Shown here in pieces: positions 38,860 through 52,191 of a stretch of 64,000 nt of DNA. The stretch's first letter is position 1. Every line of letters starts with the position of its first letter. The stretch lies in the NCBI RefSeq assembly GCF_009389715.1, contig NC_052394.1, positions 22,942,899 to 23,006,898 on the forward strand, read 5' to 3'. Origin of the DNA: Phoenix dactylifera (taxonomy: Eukaryota; Streptophyta; Magnoliopsida; Arecales; Arecaceae). The notes beneath the pieces were generated by a model. It saw only the letters and a list, made by a program, of their open reading frames with translations. It was not told the origin of the DNA and ran no database searches. The translations under genes were made by a program, and so were the position numbers.

Positions 38860-41367
38860 GAGCTTTTTAGGGTTTCACGGAAGAAAGAGAGCTAGGGTTC
38901 TTGTTTCTGTTTATAGTCGCAGAGAGACCAGAGAACTCGCTGTTTGATATCGTTTTCGAGCTTCTTAGAGTGACGATAAGCCGCGAGAAGAATGAGGCTG
39001 CATCAAGCTTGAAGAATGAGGCTGGGTTACTTGAATACCCCTCAGGTTTGATGGAAATTACAGGAACAATACAAACCAAAGAGGATTATAGGGACGAAAA
39101 TGATATCCAAAAACTGGAAAATCCGAACCGATTATTTTAAAAATAATTAGCTATAGATTTATATTAATTTTTTAAAATCCTATGAAAGCATATTCATATT
39201 CTATATATAGAATTTATTTTTTTTATCAAATCATGGATAACTCAAATGCCGAAAATAAACTATATATATATAGTATGGTTACATCATCTATATTAGTTTC
39301 CTTCTTTCATATTTAGATTCACACCTTTTTCTCATATATAGTCTAGTACTATCTTAATTCTAGAATCCCAACCAATATTTAGATTTTGATTATCTTTCAA
39401 TCAAATTGAATATAAAAAAAAAATTAATTCTATTTCAAAAATGATTAGATTTTTTCAAACCTTTCTATTTACTTTTCATATCGTGTTCTTTTTATATTGC
39501 AATATGCCCCAAACTATTTTAATAAGAGTCTTTTTAATTTTGAAAATTATTAACCATTAATAGCTGGTCCTCAAAAAACCTAGAATTTAAAATCGAATCC
39601 AATTACTAATCGAGTTTTAGGTTTCCGTATTTTGATGGATCCAAATTTGGATCCAAGCTTGATTTTCTTATCAAGTTTGGACATGGATTAGATATGAATA
39701 TGAGCCCTTGGTGGAAAGTTCACCAGCCTGGTCAAGAGTTGTTGCTTTGGACCAGGGTTCCAAAGCTTGGCCCATCTTTGGGCCGGCTAAAAGCCCAAAA
39801 GTGATTATCTTACATGCGTGTGGTTATGCTTTATTTTTTTGTTATAAGTTAGTGTGCATGGAAGAATCTTGGCTTCTTAATAAGTGAATGGGTATTATGA
39901 AAACCAACTAAATCATAGGACAAAAAAACTACATCAGTGAAAAGATTACAAATATACTGGCTTATGTTATTGCAAAAACAAGAAAATGGTCTCGTCCATT
40001 TCCAATACAAGGAGATTCTGACTCTCTTTCACCATCATTATCATCATCTTCATCATCACCTTCAGATGGGATTTAGTTAGTCTTGAACTGTTAGTTAATC
40101 AGATATTTGCTTTGGGTTTGATGCAGCAAGAAGATAGCATTAGTGAGGACCAAATGATCACTGAAGCATCAGTGTTCAGAATAGGACCCCCTGGCCGTGC
40201 ATGTTGCGGACGATGTACCTCTCAATCGGATTTGAATCGGCTGGGCAACACAGGCTAAAGTCAGAGACTGATCCTATGTTGGTATGTCATCTATCTCGGT
40301 TTGATGAACAAAAATATTCACATAACTCATATTGGTAGTGTGAGAATCAGTCCAATTAGACTCCAGATTGAAGCCGGCAATGCCCTTCGACTTCAAGCCA
40401 AAAAATTTCAAAAGCAAAGAAGAGGAGGGTCAGAACAGGGGATCATGATCCCCGGCCCGATTGCTCGCCGTTGGGGATACCCACGCAGAGTGGTGGCAGG
40501 TCACATTCAATCACCTGTGTAACTTTCAGCATCCATGTTAGCAACAGAGCCACATTGAGCATTCAGTCACTGCCCACCAGTGTGATCTTTTTCCTCCTTT
40601 TTTTAGTAAGAGCCCATTAATTTGACATGAAAGAACTATGGAATGCAAGTCTGGATACAATGCTCATTCCCATGCTACCACAATCCACGCTTTGTTAAAC
40701 AAGCTAGTTTCAACACTTGATGCAGAAATGAAAAAAAGAGTACAGATTGATTTTAAGATTTCAGGCACAGCTCAAAATCTAAGCAAAACCACATGTCAAA
40801 AGCTAGAGCTTGAGCAATCAATACATCTACAGCAGGTTTTTCAGCAGACAGAACAAGTATACCACTAGGATAAAGGAGAACCAACCTGTCTAGTGTCTAT
40901 TGACCATCTCTGTTTCTGTTGGCCATTCTTTCGATATCAAGGATTTTGGGCTTTTGCTTCTAACTTGATGACGAGCCATGTTGTATCTGCACATCATGTC
41001 TTTCTCCCAGGGATTTTCTATAAGAGATCGAGCTATCTATGATCTGTTATTTCAAGCCATGTGGATAGGGGCTTTTACAAGGAACCCTCTCTGGCTATTT
41101 TACAAAATGCTGACAGGCTACAGAAGCTTATAAGCATCTCTTCACAGACAAAGAATAAATGAGGGTCCCGAAAAACAAAGAATGGACTTGTCAACTGCAA
41201 AGCTGGTCGCACAGTTCGTTTATCCGAGTTTCACTTGAACTAGGAAAGAAATAGGTTAGGTTTCTTCCATAACTTTGGCATGTCAAATTCAAACCATTTT
41301 CATCTTGAGCTGACTGCAAGGAATAAATCAAGAAGCATTGTTTCAGGAAATATATAAGGGAACATTT
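38860..41367. other. Intergenic DNA between RNR1 and rhomboid genes
   Basis: Just upstream of the RNR1 ATG (38860-39100) is its presumed promoter and leader. From 39150 the DNA is AT-rich with no gene. At 40130-40258 an acceptor-like TTTGATGCAG precedes an open stretch coding QQEDSISEDQMITEASVF and ending in a stop; it looks exon-like but I cannot name it. The 700 bases before 41368 likely include the rhomboid 3' UTR. Confidence 0.4.
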
Positions 41368-44300
41368 TTAATCCATAATATCACCAAGAAAACGAGAAAA
41401 ATTCAAGCATCTTACAAAGCAGATGGCTGATGACTTGCAGCTCCATTTTGAAGTAGGGACACAACTTAGATAATGGCACCAGGAGCAATGGTCATTTGCA
41501 TTGACCCCTCGAAACAGCATAATTAGGCCAACAATGAACCTGGTGGAAGTTTTGGAATGTATCCCATCATCAACAATAGACAACTCCAAATGCAATTCTG
41601 CTTAACTTTATATAACTGAATGATGGCATCCTACTGAGATTTAAAATTCAAAAAAAAAAAACTGGTCCTTTAAACATTTCAATTTAAGAATGATAAACCA
41701 TTTGTCAGTCATTATTTATTCTGCTGATCTTCAAGCATGAAAGCCCACCCAAGAACTCAAGACATCTCTCGCTGCTCTTCAAGTAATATTCTTCCTGTAA
41801 TTGTGATTTATGCAATAGATGGTTGTCATAAATTGAAGCCATGTTATCTTCACTAAAAAAACAGGAGTTCTTATAAACACACCCAAGAACCAGAGTTGTT
41901 TCTCCACTTCATATATTTAAGTTGCTGCCCTTCTAGTGATATCCTCACTATAATTGTTACGCCTATTCAATGGATTTTGCAGCTGAGCATACAAACGGAG
42001 ATATTTTTATAAATACTAATTAATATTCTAAATGTTGTTTAACTTCTAATCAACCATTCAAAATTAGATGACATATCTGATGATCAAAAAGATTTTCTCA
42101 GGCCGTTATTGTGAAATAAAACAACTCTGAGGATGCATGAGACTATAATCTAACTATTGATAATGCACATGCACAAACACAGATGTGTAGCGCAAATGCA
42201 AAGCCTACCCAGTAGATAGGAAATGATAATTTGGCAACTTACCCAACAATTAGAAATATGGCAGCAATGATCCACAGTATATACTGATAGATCTTGTGCT
42301 TGCGTTTGAGTGATCCTGTGTGATATCCAGGAGGAACATTCTTTTGGCTAATCCACCCAAATTGAGGGCGAATAAGAAACACAAATCCAAGAAGGAACCC
42401 TGAAATAAATCCTCCAATATGAGCAAAGTTGTCCACGAACGGGAGGAGTCCCACAGCTAAGTTAATTGCAATGATGAATATGAGGGTCAACAATGCTGTA
42501 AACTGAAGATTAAAATTAAAGGCATTAGATAGTTTTAAAATAAAAGTTGAAAATGTCACACCAGCATTACTTCCAGTTAGATGTCATGTCTCGAAGATTA
42601 CCTTATTTGTGTAGATTGTCCAATTGGTTATAAGCTCAGAAAGCATGCCTCCAAGTAACCCAAAAAGTGCACCAGAGGCGCCGACTGAGATCCTTGATTG
42701 GATAAAGAGAGCAGAAAGTACGCTCCCACCAAACCCAGACATAACATATAGCGAGCCAATTCTCACTGTAGAAGATCAAGGATTTTGGTTCTGAGGAAGT
42801 ATTACTTATTCATGAATGTCATATAACAATACTATTATTATGAAAAAAAAACTCAACACAAAATTATAAGCAATATTACTATATCACATATATCTGAGTC
42901 AGTATATGGAACTTGACCATACTCTCCATATGCAATATATAGCCCAATAGAAATGCATCAGATAAGAAAAGAATGAATAGGTACTCATCGCATAATTCAT
43001 CTCTTATAGGCAACCCTTGTCCTGAAGTTAACACACCAAATCCAATTTCTTTACCTGGGCCAAGGACTAGAATCAATAACACTAAAATATGATTGGATCT
43101 AACATTGAGCCTGACTTTGGCTTTCCACCCAAGGGAACATCAAATCTAACTAAGACATGTGAAAAAAAAATGCTTACTGACGGCTTGGTTTGAAATTTGT
43201 AAGGAATATATAATTCGACTTCCCTTTTGTGAAAAGTGCACACCCTTTACCTGCTATAGGTCAAAACTTCTATGTGGTTTACCGGTAACATTCAGTGGCC
43301 AAAAGATCATACTTTCTAAAATTCCTGGAAACCTCAATTGACAGGTCAAAGAGAGTGAATTATCACAAATGAGCGGTGGCACTATGAATTCCCAAATTTA
43401 TAAAAGACACCTGCATATATCAGTATGTCACAAATTAAACCAGGGCAAAGAAAACACACAATTAGCACTGTTTGAAAGTGGACCTGCTAAGGAAGCAGAT
43501 GATGTAGATTTATGCATGCAAAAATGTAAAATACGGTATTACATCAGGTGGTAACAGCAATTCTTCTGATTGTGTCCAGCATCACATTTGGTCTTAAGAC
43601 AAAACATGAAGTCAGAAAATAGCCTGAAGTTAAAAGTTATTATGTTACATACCAAACCCAAATTCTTGTTCAAGTCGAACTCCAATTAAAAGCAAGCACA
43701 ACATGTTGGCAAGTAAATGGATGACTCCGGCATGCAGCCAAATGCAAGTGATCAAGCGCCATCCTTGGTGTTCTTTAACCACTTTAGTCACAACTAGAGC
43801 ACCCATCTTCTCTAGCCTGATGAATTAGATGCATATAATGTCACTTGGATTTCCAGACCCTCATGACTACCACAGTATAGAAGAGCAAAAAACATTGCAA
43901 GTTCAAACAATTCGTAAGGTACATATCAAAGACAAAGTGGAGATATCTAATGCAGTTGAACATAAACAAGCTCAAACATTGTCAACATATGTAAAGGCCT
44001 ACCTATGTCAGAGTTCCAGAATCATCAAATAAGGAAAATGCACATAATCTAAAACTTAAATTTTAAGAAAAACTATACCATAATGAAAACCAATATTTCC
44101 ATGTGCTCTAGGAAAGTAGTTACCAATCAACCTTCTCTATTCCTATACAGTATTGAGGAGCATAATTTGCAAAGATACTCCATATACACTGGTTAACACA
44201 TATCTTCTCATCCAACAGTTCTAGTAACAGATCATGCAGTACTGATTAACACATTACAAACATCATAATTCACAGAGTATGGGAGAAATTCAAATATATT

Positions 44301-46516
44301 TAGGAAATAAATGGAGTTCCAAAATTCATACTAGAAAAGTAAGTTATAGTGGGACAAAACCCTTGCATGATTCAATCATGTCACAATGGAATACTAAGAT
44401 AATGTGGACAATTTGGAAGCAACAATTATTTCACAATGGAATACTAAGACAAGGAGGGCAATTTGAAAGCAACCTTATCTCTGCATGGAAGGGATGAGCT
44501 TTGCATTGGTAGAAGTAGGCAGACAAAATTAAAAATAAAAAAAGGAAAAGAAAAAGATCCTCATGGGTGACAAGGTTTCAAATGTGACCTGTATTAACCC
44601 CTTGGCCAAAATATCTGATACGCAGAAGGGAGATTCTATGACCGAACAACCTATAAGATATACATGTAATGGGATGTTTGGGTATTCATTCTTACAGATA
44701 ATATTGCTGTTAGTATATTTCCTGCTAATATTGTTCACTTCTTTTGTTAAAGAAGATTTTTAAGTTGGCAGCTTTATAGAAGGAAATCTTGAATATGATC
44801 CCTAATATCATTGTGTCACAATAAAGAGAAAGAGGAACACTAACAGGTGGCTCTTTGAAGACAAGTCTTAGCCAGCAGGAGCCATCATTGATTTGATTAT
44901 GGAACGTGTTATGAGGATAATGGTGGCCCTCCAAGGAATTGACGTTCCAAAATGCTATTGGTATTTAGACTGTAGTCTAATTCCAATTACTAGTTGCCTT
45001 CCATTTCATAGAATCGTGAAGCAGGACACCGCAAATTTTCTTTAGAAATCCAGGCCCACAAGTCTTGCAAGGACATGTTTTCTCAGCAGGGACAGGCCAA
45101 TTTGGTCAAAAACCTTCCATGAAGTGAGATCCTGTGCCTTCATTAAAAAGAAAAGAAAAAAAAGCTAAAGCACACATTCTAACAATTCCAAGGAAAATTG
45201 ATGAAATTTTGCTAGAGGATAGTGCAATTATGGCATTCCTTACCTTCATCATGTAGATCCAGGAAGAATTCCCATGTGAATTTAAGGGTTTCTTTTATGC
45301 AGGATATTAAAAATATTCTTGTTTGTGTTTGATCGTGGAACACACTATGTCAAGTGATCTCAAAAAGTTATTCTTTCCTCCAGAAAAAAGGCACCGAAAT
45401 GAAAGTTATCATGGATGACATGAAACAGGGATTAAGTGGTGAAGATAACATCACAGGCCTCTCAGCAAAAATCCCAAAAGCCAATTCACAAGCTTGAGAT
45501 ACATAACTGTTAGGCAAGCGAAGAAATAAGCTGCAATCTACTTTGCAGAATTTGATCAATCAACAATGTAGCTTAATACTAAGGTTCTGCCAACTTCCAC
45601 TAGTTTCAAATAGGCCCCACAGATTCAATATAAAGCCAAGACTGTGTTAGATATAACATATGGGGAAGAGCAAGAGCAGAACTACAACATGAATGCCAAT
45701 CTACTAGGATTCAATGGCCACCTAAGCATTAAATACATTGTCGATTGAGAGATACCAATTTCAATGTGAATTTTAAGCATGTATCAATTTAAATTCTCAA
45801 AAATCGAACTTTTGGGGCACATCAGGAAGAATTGCTATTGTTCTTTGTAAAATTTAATACAACCAAACATAAAATGGGCAAAAAAAAAAAATCTAACACC
45901 CTAATGAAACAATACCATTTGACCACGTATAGCAATCCTCCTTGCGCAAGCCCCTTCTTCTCTTCAACCAAATATTAACAAATAACAAGAAAAAAAAAAA
46001 TTTTGCAGCTTTACGATACATTTTTAAAAAGCATAACTAGCGAGTACAAAAATATGAACAACCAAGACTAGCAATTCAAATGAAGAAAAGCTCAATATCC
46101 AATTAGGAACAAAAGAGAATGGTATTCCCGATAAAAATGGGATCACATAAAATAAGAAAGAAAAGAAAATAAAAATAAAAATAAAAAAAAACTCACGTAG
46201 ATGAGGAAGGGCCGAAGAGTGGATTCTCCCTGAGGGAATTGAACGCGAACCACCCGAGGAAGGAAGCGACGCAGGGCCTGGGCGAATTCTTCGGGCAATT
46301 GTTGACGTACATCGTGACGAGAAACATGACAACGTTCGCGACGACGAACACTGACACCAGCCACGGCGCCCAACGGCGGAACGGCCGCAGCTCTGGTTGC
46401 TCCCGCGGCGGTGGCGGAGCGATCGTATTCGCCTCCAGTGGATGGATGGTGCTGTTCCCCTCCCCCTGTGGCACCATGATCTCGATCTCCGACGACGTTT
46501 CCCTCCCCCTCCCCAA
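41368..46516 (-). CDS. Rhomboid-like intramembrane serine protease (RBL1/RBL2 type)
   Basis: Polytopic membrane protease of the secretory pathway; Arabidopsis relatives RBL1/RBL2 are placed in the Golgi. Five exons join without a frame break into 359 codons: 46197-46516, 43653-43816, 42602-42765, 42243-42502, 41368-41539. The Pro-rich cytosolic N-terminus ([20 protein letters not shown]) leads into the first helix ([19 protein letters not shown]). Next come the L1-loop region [20 protein letters not shown] and [18 protein letters not shown]. Exon 3 carries the catalytic serine in [12 protein letters not shown]; exon 4 the catalytic histidine in [16 protein letters not shown]. Exon 5 gives the seventh-helix end [16 protein letters not shown] and a Cys-rich tail (CSWCHYLSC). 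Both catalytic residues are present, so it should be active. The start [13 protein letters not shown] was chosen because an acidic N-terminus is usual; a second ATG lies at 46477. Confidence 0.93.
43817..46196. other. Rhomboid intron 1, with a 50-bp direct repeat
   Basis: A 2.4 kb AT-rich intron. A tandem pair with a 50-bp period lies at 44381-44475: TCACAATGGAATACTAAGA followed by (G/C)ACAATTTGGAAGCAAC-like text, repeated once with a few changes. No coding region inside. Confidence 0.6.
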
Positions 46517-46699
46517 ATTCTTCTCCTTCTTTCCTTCTATTTTTGATCGACGCTATCAGATATTCACCATTGGAGGAGAACAGGGGAAGCCAAGAAAAAG
46601 AACGGACCTTGGAGACCTCTTCTACTCCTCCGCCACAATTTGTTTTTAACAAATAGTAAAATAACGTGAGGGTTTACGACGAAAGAAGACGAAATGGAG

Positions 46700-49600
46700 A
46701 AGGGAGGGGGAGGGATTATGGAATTAATTAAGGAGGAAGGAACGAGTGCGACGGGAGATGCAAGAGAGAGAGAAAAAAAATCCGCCTTGATTCGTCTTTA
46801 TATGAATCGATAAAAATCGGAGCTTTTTATTAATATTTATATCTATATTTATATTTATAAAAAATGAATATAAATATAAATAGATAAGTATATAAATTAT
46901 ATTAAAATATCTAAATTCTATTTATAATTTTATATAATATTCATGAATGATATTAAATATTATTAATTAAATTTACTATCCACTAAATTATATCTTTGAC
47001 ATATCCTTTAAAAATTTTTAATTATTTAATTTATATCCATATTTATATTTAAAATTTTAGATCTAATTTGAATTTATATTTATTCAAAATATATATAATT
47101 AAATTTTCACATTTCGCTAAAATTTGTGTCAATATTTATATAAAAAAATAAATATAGGTATGAATATCTTTGCACCCCATTGATATCCAATCAGATTTTA
47201 GGAACAAGGCAAGTGGAGACATACATACGATGGCTACGCTCCGGTTCGCGCTCAAACAGGCAAGATCTATTCCGGGGATCACTACCGTCCGTGCATCGCG
47301 CCACGGTCTGCTGCCGAGCAAGGACTCTTGCAATGCCGATTCGGATTCCATGTACCTCGTGGGACCCACTCAAAGGGGAACCGTCGGGAGACTCGCCGAT
47401 GACCGTGATCTGCGGATTGGATCACGGGGGGATTTTTTTTCAGAGTTCTGCCTCCGGAAAATGGGCATGGGAATGGAATGTTGCATTCTGTCACGCTGTC
47501 GCTTTGCCAAAATTGCCGGCATATAAAATTAAAATAAAAGTTTCGGGTCCGTTAGCGCATGGCATGATCGTTGATTCAGTTGGAAAAGTAGACACCGTCA
47601 TACATAGAATAATGGATATAGTTTTCGTTTTATAGCAACATGAATCTCTTATAAATATTTTATGTATATATGCATGCATGCATGCAGAATACCACCGCTA
47701 CGTGGCAGTCGAGAAATGGTGAAATAAAAGGAGAAAGGCTCGATGGTATTAAGCAACGCCTTCAACACTGCCGTGCCAAAAAAAAAAAAAGAAATTTTAT
47801 GAGACGTTTTATTTCATATGTTAATCTCACGTTTTATTCATTAAAATGCTATGCCTGTGTATATATATATAAGTTGTATGAAAATGGAATCTCATGATAA
47901 GGGAAAGTGTCTTCAGCCATTATTCTCTTGTTTCAGACAATATTATCTTCCAAAGAATGTATAGCTAAAATAAGAAAGAAGTAAAGGTCATGATGCCCTC
48001 TCATGACAACCTGACTGGGTATGTGTTGACCGAATCTCAAAGAGTGTTGATCAGGGCGTATATTTTATAAAATGGGTCTAGGGACATAATTAAGCACCAT
48101 TTTATGAATTTTAAGAAAGCTGATGTCGTTGGATGATGGTTATTCTTTGCCGCTTTCTTTTTGGTACGACAAGGTCTTAGGAAATTATTGTTACAAAACA
48201 AGCAGTATTGCTTTACTTTAGCACCTTTTCTGCCATTCAATCTCCTAAAACTATGCAATAAGAATCTGCTATTTCATTTGTTGTGTTTAACTAGCATATA
48301 CTAAAGTTATGTATATGCACATAAAACTTCAAAATTTAATACATAAATAGCAGATAGAAAAATAAAAATTCTATGACCCCTTCTAATGATGATATAGTTA
48401 GGGTTGCAACTCCAACCTAGAAATTCAATACTTGACCTAGACCTAATTCTAACCTGGTTCTGATCCTAACCAAATAATAAATAGCCTGAGTATGGAATTA
48501 AAGTCAAAAACTGTTGAGTTGGGTCCGGGTTTTAATTTTTTATATCAAATACAATGCATAAATTACCTAATTTATTATATAAAATATACATATATATAAA
48601 CATATATATAAATATATACGTATATACATACATAGTACACATCCGCATATTTACTCTCATAAAGACATACGTATATATAACATTAGCTTTATTTACATAT
48701 TCTTAAATTGAAAAGTTAAAAAGTAATGGCATACATTAGAACATATTTAGATTTTTATACTTGAGTATATCTTTTCAAGTTTTACAACATTATACATTGT
48801 TATATAGTTAGCCATGCATGAGATACTTGTTGCTCATGATCTATTTTTTGGAGCATGTATTGGATGTTTATAAGTTTATTGTTTAATTTGATTAACTCTT
48901 TGAGATGATAATATTGGATACCGGATCGGTGCCTAGACCCGACACGATCGTTTGATGGATCGGGTATGGAATAAAAGTTAGACCCGCTACCTCAACAAGT
49001 ACAGTTTGGGTTTGGCAGGACCTGGACCTTGCCAGATTTAGCACACCTAGGCATAGATAAATAGTGAAATATTTCTTTTCTAATAAGACATGTGCCTCTT
49101 ATTAATAGCCATGCACTTTGGGGGGTTAAGATATATGAGATGCTCGGTATTGACTAATGCTGAATGGGAGCTTTTGTGCAGGTAGATTCAGAGCATTATT
49201 ATAAGAGAAGTTTTCTGCATACAGTTGGAAGAAGACTGTGTCTGGCCCAAGGGATGTGAAGTTCTTCACTTGTAGAAGTAGAACTCGATCGGCCATGCAC
49301 GCATCAATATTCTTTGCCTGCAGTTGCTCTATTTTCTGCCCAGCGCTCGCCTGCAAGGTTGTTCAGCTGCCCAACAACCGTAGAAACAAGGACATGATGA
49401 TCACAGTTTTGGGGGAAAAAAATAGTTGCTTTAAGTTCACCAATCACCTAACTCTTGCTTTTTCTTTTGAAATAAAATTTCTGGTTGCCAAAAATTTTTA
49501 GCTTTTTTTTTCGTGTTGTTATAGGCTTGCAGACGACCTGCAGAAGGTACGGTTAGTGACCGAAAAATTGCTCACGAGATCTTGAAATTTGTCTTTAATT

Positions 49601-52183
49601 TTCTCCTTGGATCCATCCGAGTACTTTTAAAGAAGTTGAATTATGGATGTCCGCTCAGAGGCCAAAGAGGTTGCCAGATATATACTGTGAGCCTTGAAAA
49701 AGGATTAGAAAGTTTCGAATGCATGCATGCAAGGTCCAGATGGGCCAAAAGAGCAACTGAAAACCTCCAAGACTGTCTTTTGCTTCTAGTGAAAACTAAT
49801 TCAATCCTTTGTAGATGCTGCTGCAGCTAGAATTCAAATTTAATTGAGATCGGCGAGGTTGGCTGAGGTTGGCCAGTACCGAGAAAATACTTTAGGATGT
49901 TGAAAGACTATCGACACCTCCCTAGAAGGCGAGCCCGACCTGAAATGAACTTCACTTGCTAAAAAGTTTCGGCAAGAGATCCTTCAAAGCTGAAATCAAC
50001 GGAATTTTAGAACAACGGTGGAAAAGAAAAAATAAAGGTGATAGAAGACCCGAAAGTGCTTACCTGAGAATCCCCTAATCATTCCTATATATTGGATGGG
50101 ATGGGAGTCTGTGAACTTAATCATCGAAAGATGCAATAACTATGTGATTACGACTTCTTGTGATGTGCATGAGGTGATAATTTTGCCGATCGTGCATTTA
50201 GGGCCGAGCTGGCCTGATCGAGACCATAACTGCGGCTTCTTTAATAATCTTCGGCGCTATCTTGTGGTGGCCCAACCAGAATGTCACCTCATCCAATACT
50301 GAGGTCATTTAGCTCGAACAAACCCGAGGTCAGGGACTTCGGAATAACTCGAGGTCGGGATCGCCGGTAATCTCCCCATCGGATGCCATTCCTTCTCTCC
50401 CTTCTGTTACAAGGCACGAATGACTTTGAGCACAAGTAAATTATAAAGAAGGTAGAGCAAGCTTGACTCCAAACTTGGGAATGTATGGGCCAAGTGCTTT
50501 AAAAAGAACGGTGATACAACAGTTCCAACGGCCATTGTAATTTTCCTGCCTCAGTGTCATGTTATAAATAAATTATAGCAATATTTATATTATAAAAAAG
50601 TATTGCCATGTATAAAGGCTCACCTTGGATGATAATATATGGAGTTTTTTTGCATGAATGTCTTCATAAATATTGAATTTTACATAAATATCCTTCCAAA
50701 ATTGATATTTATATGTATACTCTCGTACTATTCTAACCTTTTTTTATTTTATTCTTATTTTTGCATATATATCCGCATCATCTAACGTCGTTAAAAAATT
50801 AATAATTATAAATTAAATTGACTAAAATATTCTTAATGGGTAGACGTGCAAAACGAAACATTTATAAGACGATCGTGATGGAAGACAGAAAAGTAATTTC
50901 AAAATGTTATTTTATTTTGTATTAAAATAAATATAGTTTTTATTAATGGTGTTAAAAGAACCGTTATGTTAGAAGCATTTGTTAAAAAACAGTATTTTAT
51001 GAGGGTACAGAAATAAATATAAATTTTAAAAAAGTATTAATGCAAATCTGAATTTTTAGAAAAGTATTCGTGTACAAAATCCTAATATATAATGCTATAG
51101 TTGACTAGGAGCACAATCGAGGTAGCAAGTTTTTATCGCTTCCCGGGGCTAAGAAGGGGTGATAGAGTCCAGCCCACTCCATAGCAACGACTTTGGAATA
51201 CCATTTTCATTCTGTTTCCATCCTTGGAAGGATAGCAAGGAGGTGGCATGGCAAGACAGGATGAGGAAGCTGAAAAGGCCATGGTTGCTTTGCTTCGCTG
51301 GTGCACTATGCTCGAACCAAACCACTTCGGTCCAGGACCAAGATCATATAATTGATCAATGCCAGATCTCTCGTTGGTGGAACAACTAAGAACCTCATCC
51401 CAAAAGGCTGGGCAGAAAATATTATTTGTGTTTTTTAATTTTGTATAGATACTTAAGATCTACATAGTGCATAACCGATATAGAACTATAAACAATGGGC
51501 TGCACGGATCCTTGCATATTTTCTCCATTTGAATCCTAACGTTCTCGCTATAGGTCACGATGCAGACATATCCAATTACAAACATCGTGACTGACCCATG
51601 GTTAACCTCAAAAAGATCATGAGCTAAATATACTCTAATACCATCTGCAGCAATCTAAGAACCGAGTATGACTTCACGGAGAGCAAGCGGCACTCGGTGG
51701 GCAGTGACACAAGGATGTTTTAAAGCTCATTATTCTGTTTACACCACTAGAGGGACTCGAACATAAGAAGTTCGGCCTTTGACTCGATGGTGGCTTGATG
51801 TGTGCCGGTGTTCTTCCACCCAGGAACAGCATATGCGTAGTACCCATGGCACTGACCGAGGAACTACACAAGGTACTCCGAGAACGAGGTGATGGATGGG
51901 AAGGTGAGGATAGAGAAGGTGCTGAAGAGATTCAGCGAGGGTTATAAGGATGATGCTGAGGTTGATTTACGCGGATCTGAGGACAAAGTAGGAGGAGGCG
52001 AAGGATGCATTTGATGTAACCGTGGAGGGCGTGATGAAAGGGTGGAGAAGATGAGGGAAAGTTCGGCTCCAACTTTTCAAGAGAAGTAGTTGAAAGTGTG
52101 TACCTTGGTGGGTAAGCGAGGAGTTTGGACTCTCTGAGTGGGTGTTTTGCGCATGAAGTGCAGCACAGTCTCCAATGGCCTCC
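46700..52183. other. Intergenic DNA between rhomboid gene and nested hATs
   Basis: The part near 46700 is the rhomboid promoter side. 46800-47150 is AT-rich with repeated TATTTATATTTATA words. 47170-47640 is GC-richer but shows no recognisable gene. 48399-49049 resembles an old hAT element (listed separately). At 50170-50400 a GC-richer stretch with GAGGTCGGGATCGCCGG may be a retrotransposon LTR fragment. Frames at 49126-49356 and 51660-51970 look slightly protein-like but are broken and not recognised. Confidence 0.35.
48399..49049. mobile_element. Possible old hAT-type non-autonomous element
   Basis: Left end TAGGGTTGCAACTCC and right end, reversed, CTAGGTGTGCTAAATC share the TAGGG-TGCAA style of hAT termini, with GGGTCCGGG, ACCGGATCGG and GATCGGGTATGG words inside, like the better element at 52192-53609. 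The putative 8-bp flanks (GATATAGT and GGCATAGA) match at only five positions, so the target duplication is weak. Confidence 0.35.
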
Positions 52184-52191
52184 ATCTCATC

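Noticed and set aside
46143-46652. Alternative 169-codon frame over rhomboid exon 1
   Set aside because: A shifted reading of the same exon. Only the frame starting at 46516 joins the catalytic exons and encodes the transmembrane helix.
50150-50400. Possible solo LTR
   Set aside because: GC-richer with TCGAGGTCGGG words, but no TG...CA ends, primer site or duplication could be set.
51660-52110. Possible gene fragment left of the hAT pair
   Set aside because: Scattered protein-like words on the minus strand but broken frames and no recognised family.
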